In this document: piece after piece, positions 63,014-64,000 of the stretch
How positions within the stretch are numbered: the first letter of the stretch is position 1
Layout of the letters: every line of letters starts with the position of its first letter
Assembly: GCA_965232285.1 (NCBI GenBank)
Contig: CBDDPL010000004.1
Span: 2,976,001 to 3,040,000, forward strand
Source of the DNA: Denitrobaculum sp965232285
Lineage (GTDB): Bacteria; Pseudomonadota; Alphaproteobacteria; Kiloniellales; Kiloniellaceae
Direction: 5' to 3'
DNA length: 64,000 nucleotides
Notes under the pieces: model-generated
The model's database searches: none
What the model was told of the DNA's origin: nothing
The model's input: only the letters and a program-made list of their open reading frames with translations
Translations under genes and position numbers: made by a program

Positions 63014-63949
63014 CTAATACTTGACGTCGCCCGGCGACAAGCCGAACAGACGCCGAAAGGCCGTCGAAAAGTTGGCGGCACTGGAATAGCCCGCCATGTA
63101 AGCCGCCTCTCCAACACTGATGCCGTCATGCTCAATCGCCTGACGTGCTCTCTGGAGGCGGACTTCGCGGCTAAAGTCCGCGATCGTCCGGGAATAGGCG
63201 GCTTTAAAGGCGGCCTGCATGGCCCCGATGCTCATGCCGAGTTCGCGTGACATGGTCTCAAGAGACGGGTTCTGCGCGAAGTTGGACTCGATATAGTCCC
63301 GAACCTGTCTCGCCTTCGTCTGGACTTTCGTCGCCAGCGGCTCGAACTGCGGGGCTGTCTGGCTGGGGAGAATAATGGAACTCAAGGCCTCGCGAACGAT
63401 TTCGATAACCTTGCTGTCGGTCAGCATGTTCTGAAGCATTGTCGGAGCGGATTGAGGATTGATCAGTTGCTCTGCCAGCGCGACCACGTGACGAGAAGGC
63501 TGCCACTCAGAATAACTCTTATGAGTCTGGACAAATCGCGAGAGATTGTCGTTTGGCAATTCCTCCTGCCCGAGCAATGTCGAGACCCATTCGGGCGACA
63601 AGGTGAGCACGATCTTTCGGATGTGCGTTCCCTGCCGCGTGATGCGCCGAACGCCGGTTCTCTTGGTGGACGACCAGATATGCCCGCGCGGCTGCGGGCT
63701 GTTGCCCAGGCTCAGCCTGCAGGAATCGAACTCCACGTCGATCGCGCCTTCGAGCATTAAAACGATCTTCACACCCGCCGGCATCTCCCACTCGGCGCAG
63801 AGATCGTGCGCCTCGATCGTGTCGGTAGCGTGAAGGGTAATACCCGACGGGCACTTGACGTTGTTAATCTGGCCCAGAATAGCGGTGTCTTTTGCGCTGA
63901 TTTCAGGCGCGGCAATCTTGAAGCTGTCGGTTGAAGTCTCGTTCGCCAT
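63014..63949 (-). CDS. AraC-family transcriptional regulator
   Basis: The 311-residue protein has the AraC/XylS DNA-binding pair at its C-terminus (about 210-310; LGMSIGAMQAAFKAAYSRTIADF and VGEAAYMAGYSSAANFSTAFRRLFG). The N-terminal part is an effector domain of the AraC_binding_2 type. ATG 63949 has no clear ribosome site; a GTG at 63979 is the alternative. The next genes downstream in its orientation are the peroxidase cluster. Confidence 0.82.
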   Translation of the reverse strand: MANETSTDSFKIAAPEISAKDTAILGQINNVKCPSGITLHATDTIEAHDLCAEWEMPAGVKIVLMLEGAIDVEFDSCRLSLGNSPQPRGHIWSSTKRTGVRRITRQGTHIRKIVLTLSPEWVSTLLGQEELPNDNLSRFVQTHKSYSEWQPSRHVVALAEQLINPQSAPTMLQNMLTDSKVIEIVREALSSIILPSQTAPQFEPLATKVQTKARQVRDYIESNFAQNPSLETMSRELGMSIGAMQAAFKAAYSRTIADFSREVRLQRARQAIEHDGISVGEAAYMAGYSSAANFSTAFRRLFGLSPGDVKY

Positions 63950-64000
63950 TCTGACAAGAGCACCACCGGTCACAGGCACGTAAACTGGATGCGCCTGTTT

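Overview
The window is GC-rich (about 60% by eye) and densely coded. It looks like a chromosome segment from a marine or saline alphaproteobacterium, probably of a Rhodospirillales-type lineage. The gene content supports this: a DMSP demethylase operon, two large FAD/GcvT demethylating oxidases, PAS_5 proteins, a chemoreceptor ending in PilZ, ACC deaminase, and many GntR/LysR regulators. The exact taxon cannot be fixed from sequence reading alone. I saw no rRNA, tRNA or CRISPR array.

Layout. 1-450 is the start of a gene running off the left edge (possible YopT-type cysteine peptidase). 919-9.3 kb holds small catabolic and transport units: an EamA exporter, a PhyH dioxygenase with its GntR regulator, a P1 peptidase, a BASS transporter, and the divergent acdS/acdR pair. 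9.4-12.5 kb has two LysR regulators and a DapA-family lyase. 12.5-18.7 kb is a tight minus-strand operon, DUF2182-DUF1326-dmdA-dmdB-acuI, facing a GntR/FCD regulator across two tandem palindromic operators. This is the DMSP demethylation and acryloyl-CoA reduction module with two unexplained genes in front. 18.8-26 kb has an exporter, an ECF41 sigma factor with its carboxymuconolactone-decarboxylase-like partner and a matching promoter, a cupin-type XRE regulator, and an FAD/GcvT oxidase whose last codons are repeated beyond a GrpB gene.

26.4-33.3 kb is an accessory islet. It carries an adenylate cyclase, two AT-rich genes of unknown function, an IS3 transposase remnant, a remnant of a second reductive-dehalogenase-like gene, short repeats, and a GST plus an orphan solute-binding protein. 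33.3-47.2 kb returns to metabolism: a soluble reductive-dehalogenase-like protein with iolB, a second FAD/GcvT oxidase, an aldehyde dehydrogenase, ribokinase, GntR-manD, and LysR/MFS. 47.3-50.4 kb is an rtcB RNA-ligase cluster. Its leader carries a 38-codon ORF and a terminator/antiterminator pair that cannot form together, which looks like a translation-sensing attenuator. 50.5-64 kb carries an esterase, cueR with a textbook 19-bp-spacer promoter, envelope proteins, tandem PAS_5 genes, a di-heme peroxidase-cupredoxin-chemoreceptor cluster, and an AraC regulator.

The strongest candidates for something undescribed are the rtcB leader attenuator (50153-50335), the two metal-binding-type genes fused into the DMSP operon, and the unknown genes of the 28-33 kb islet.
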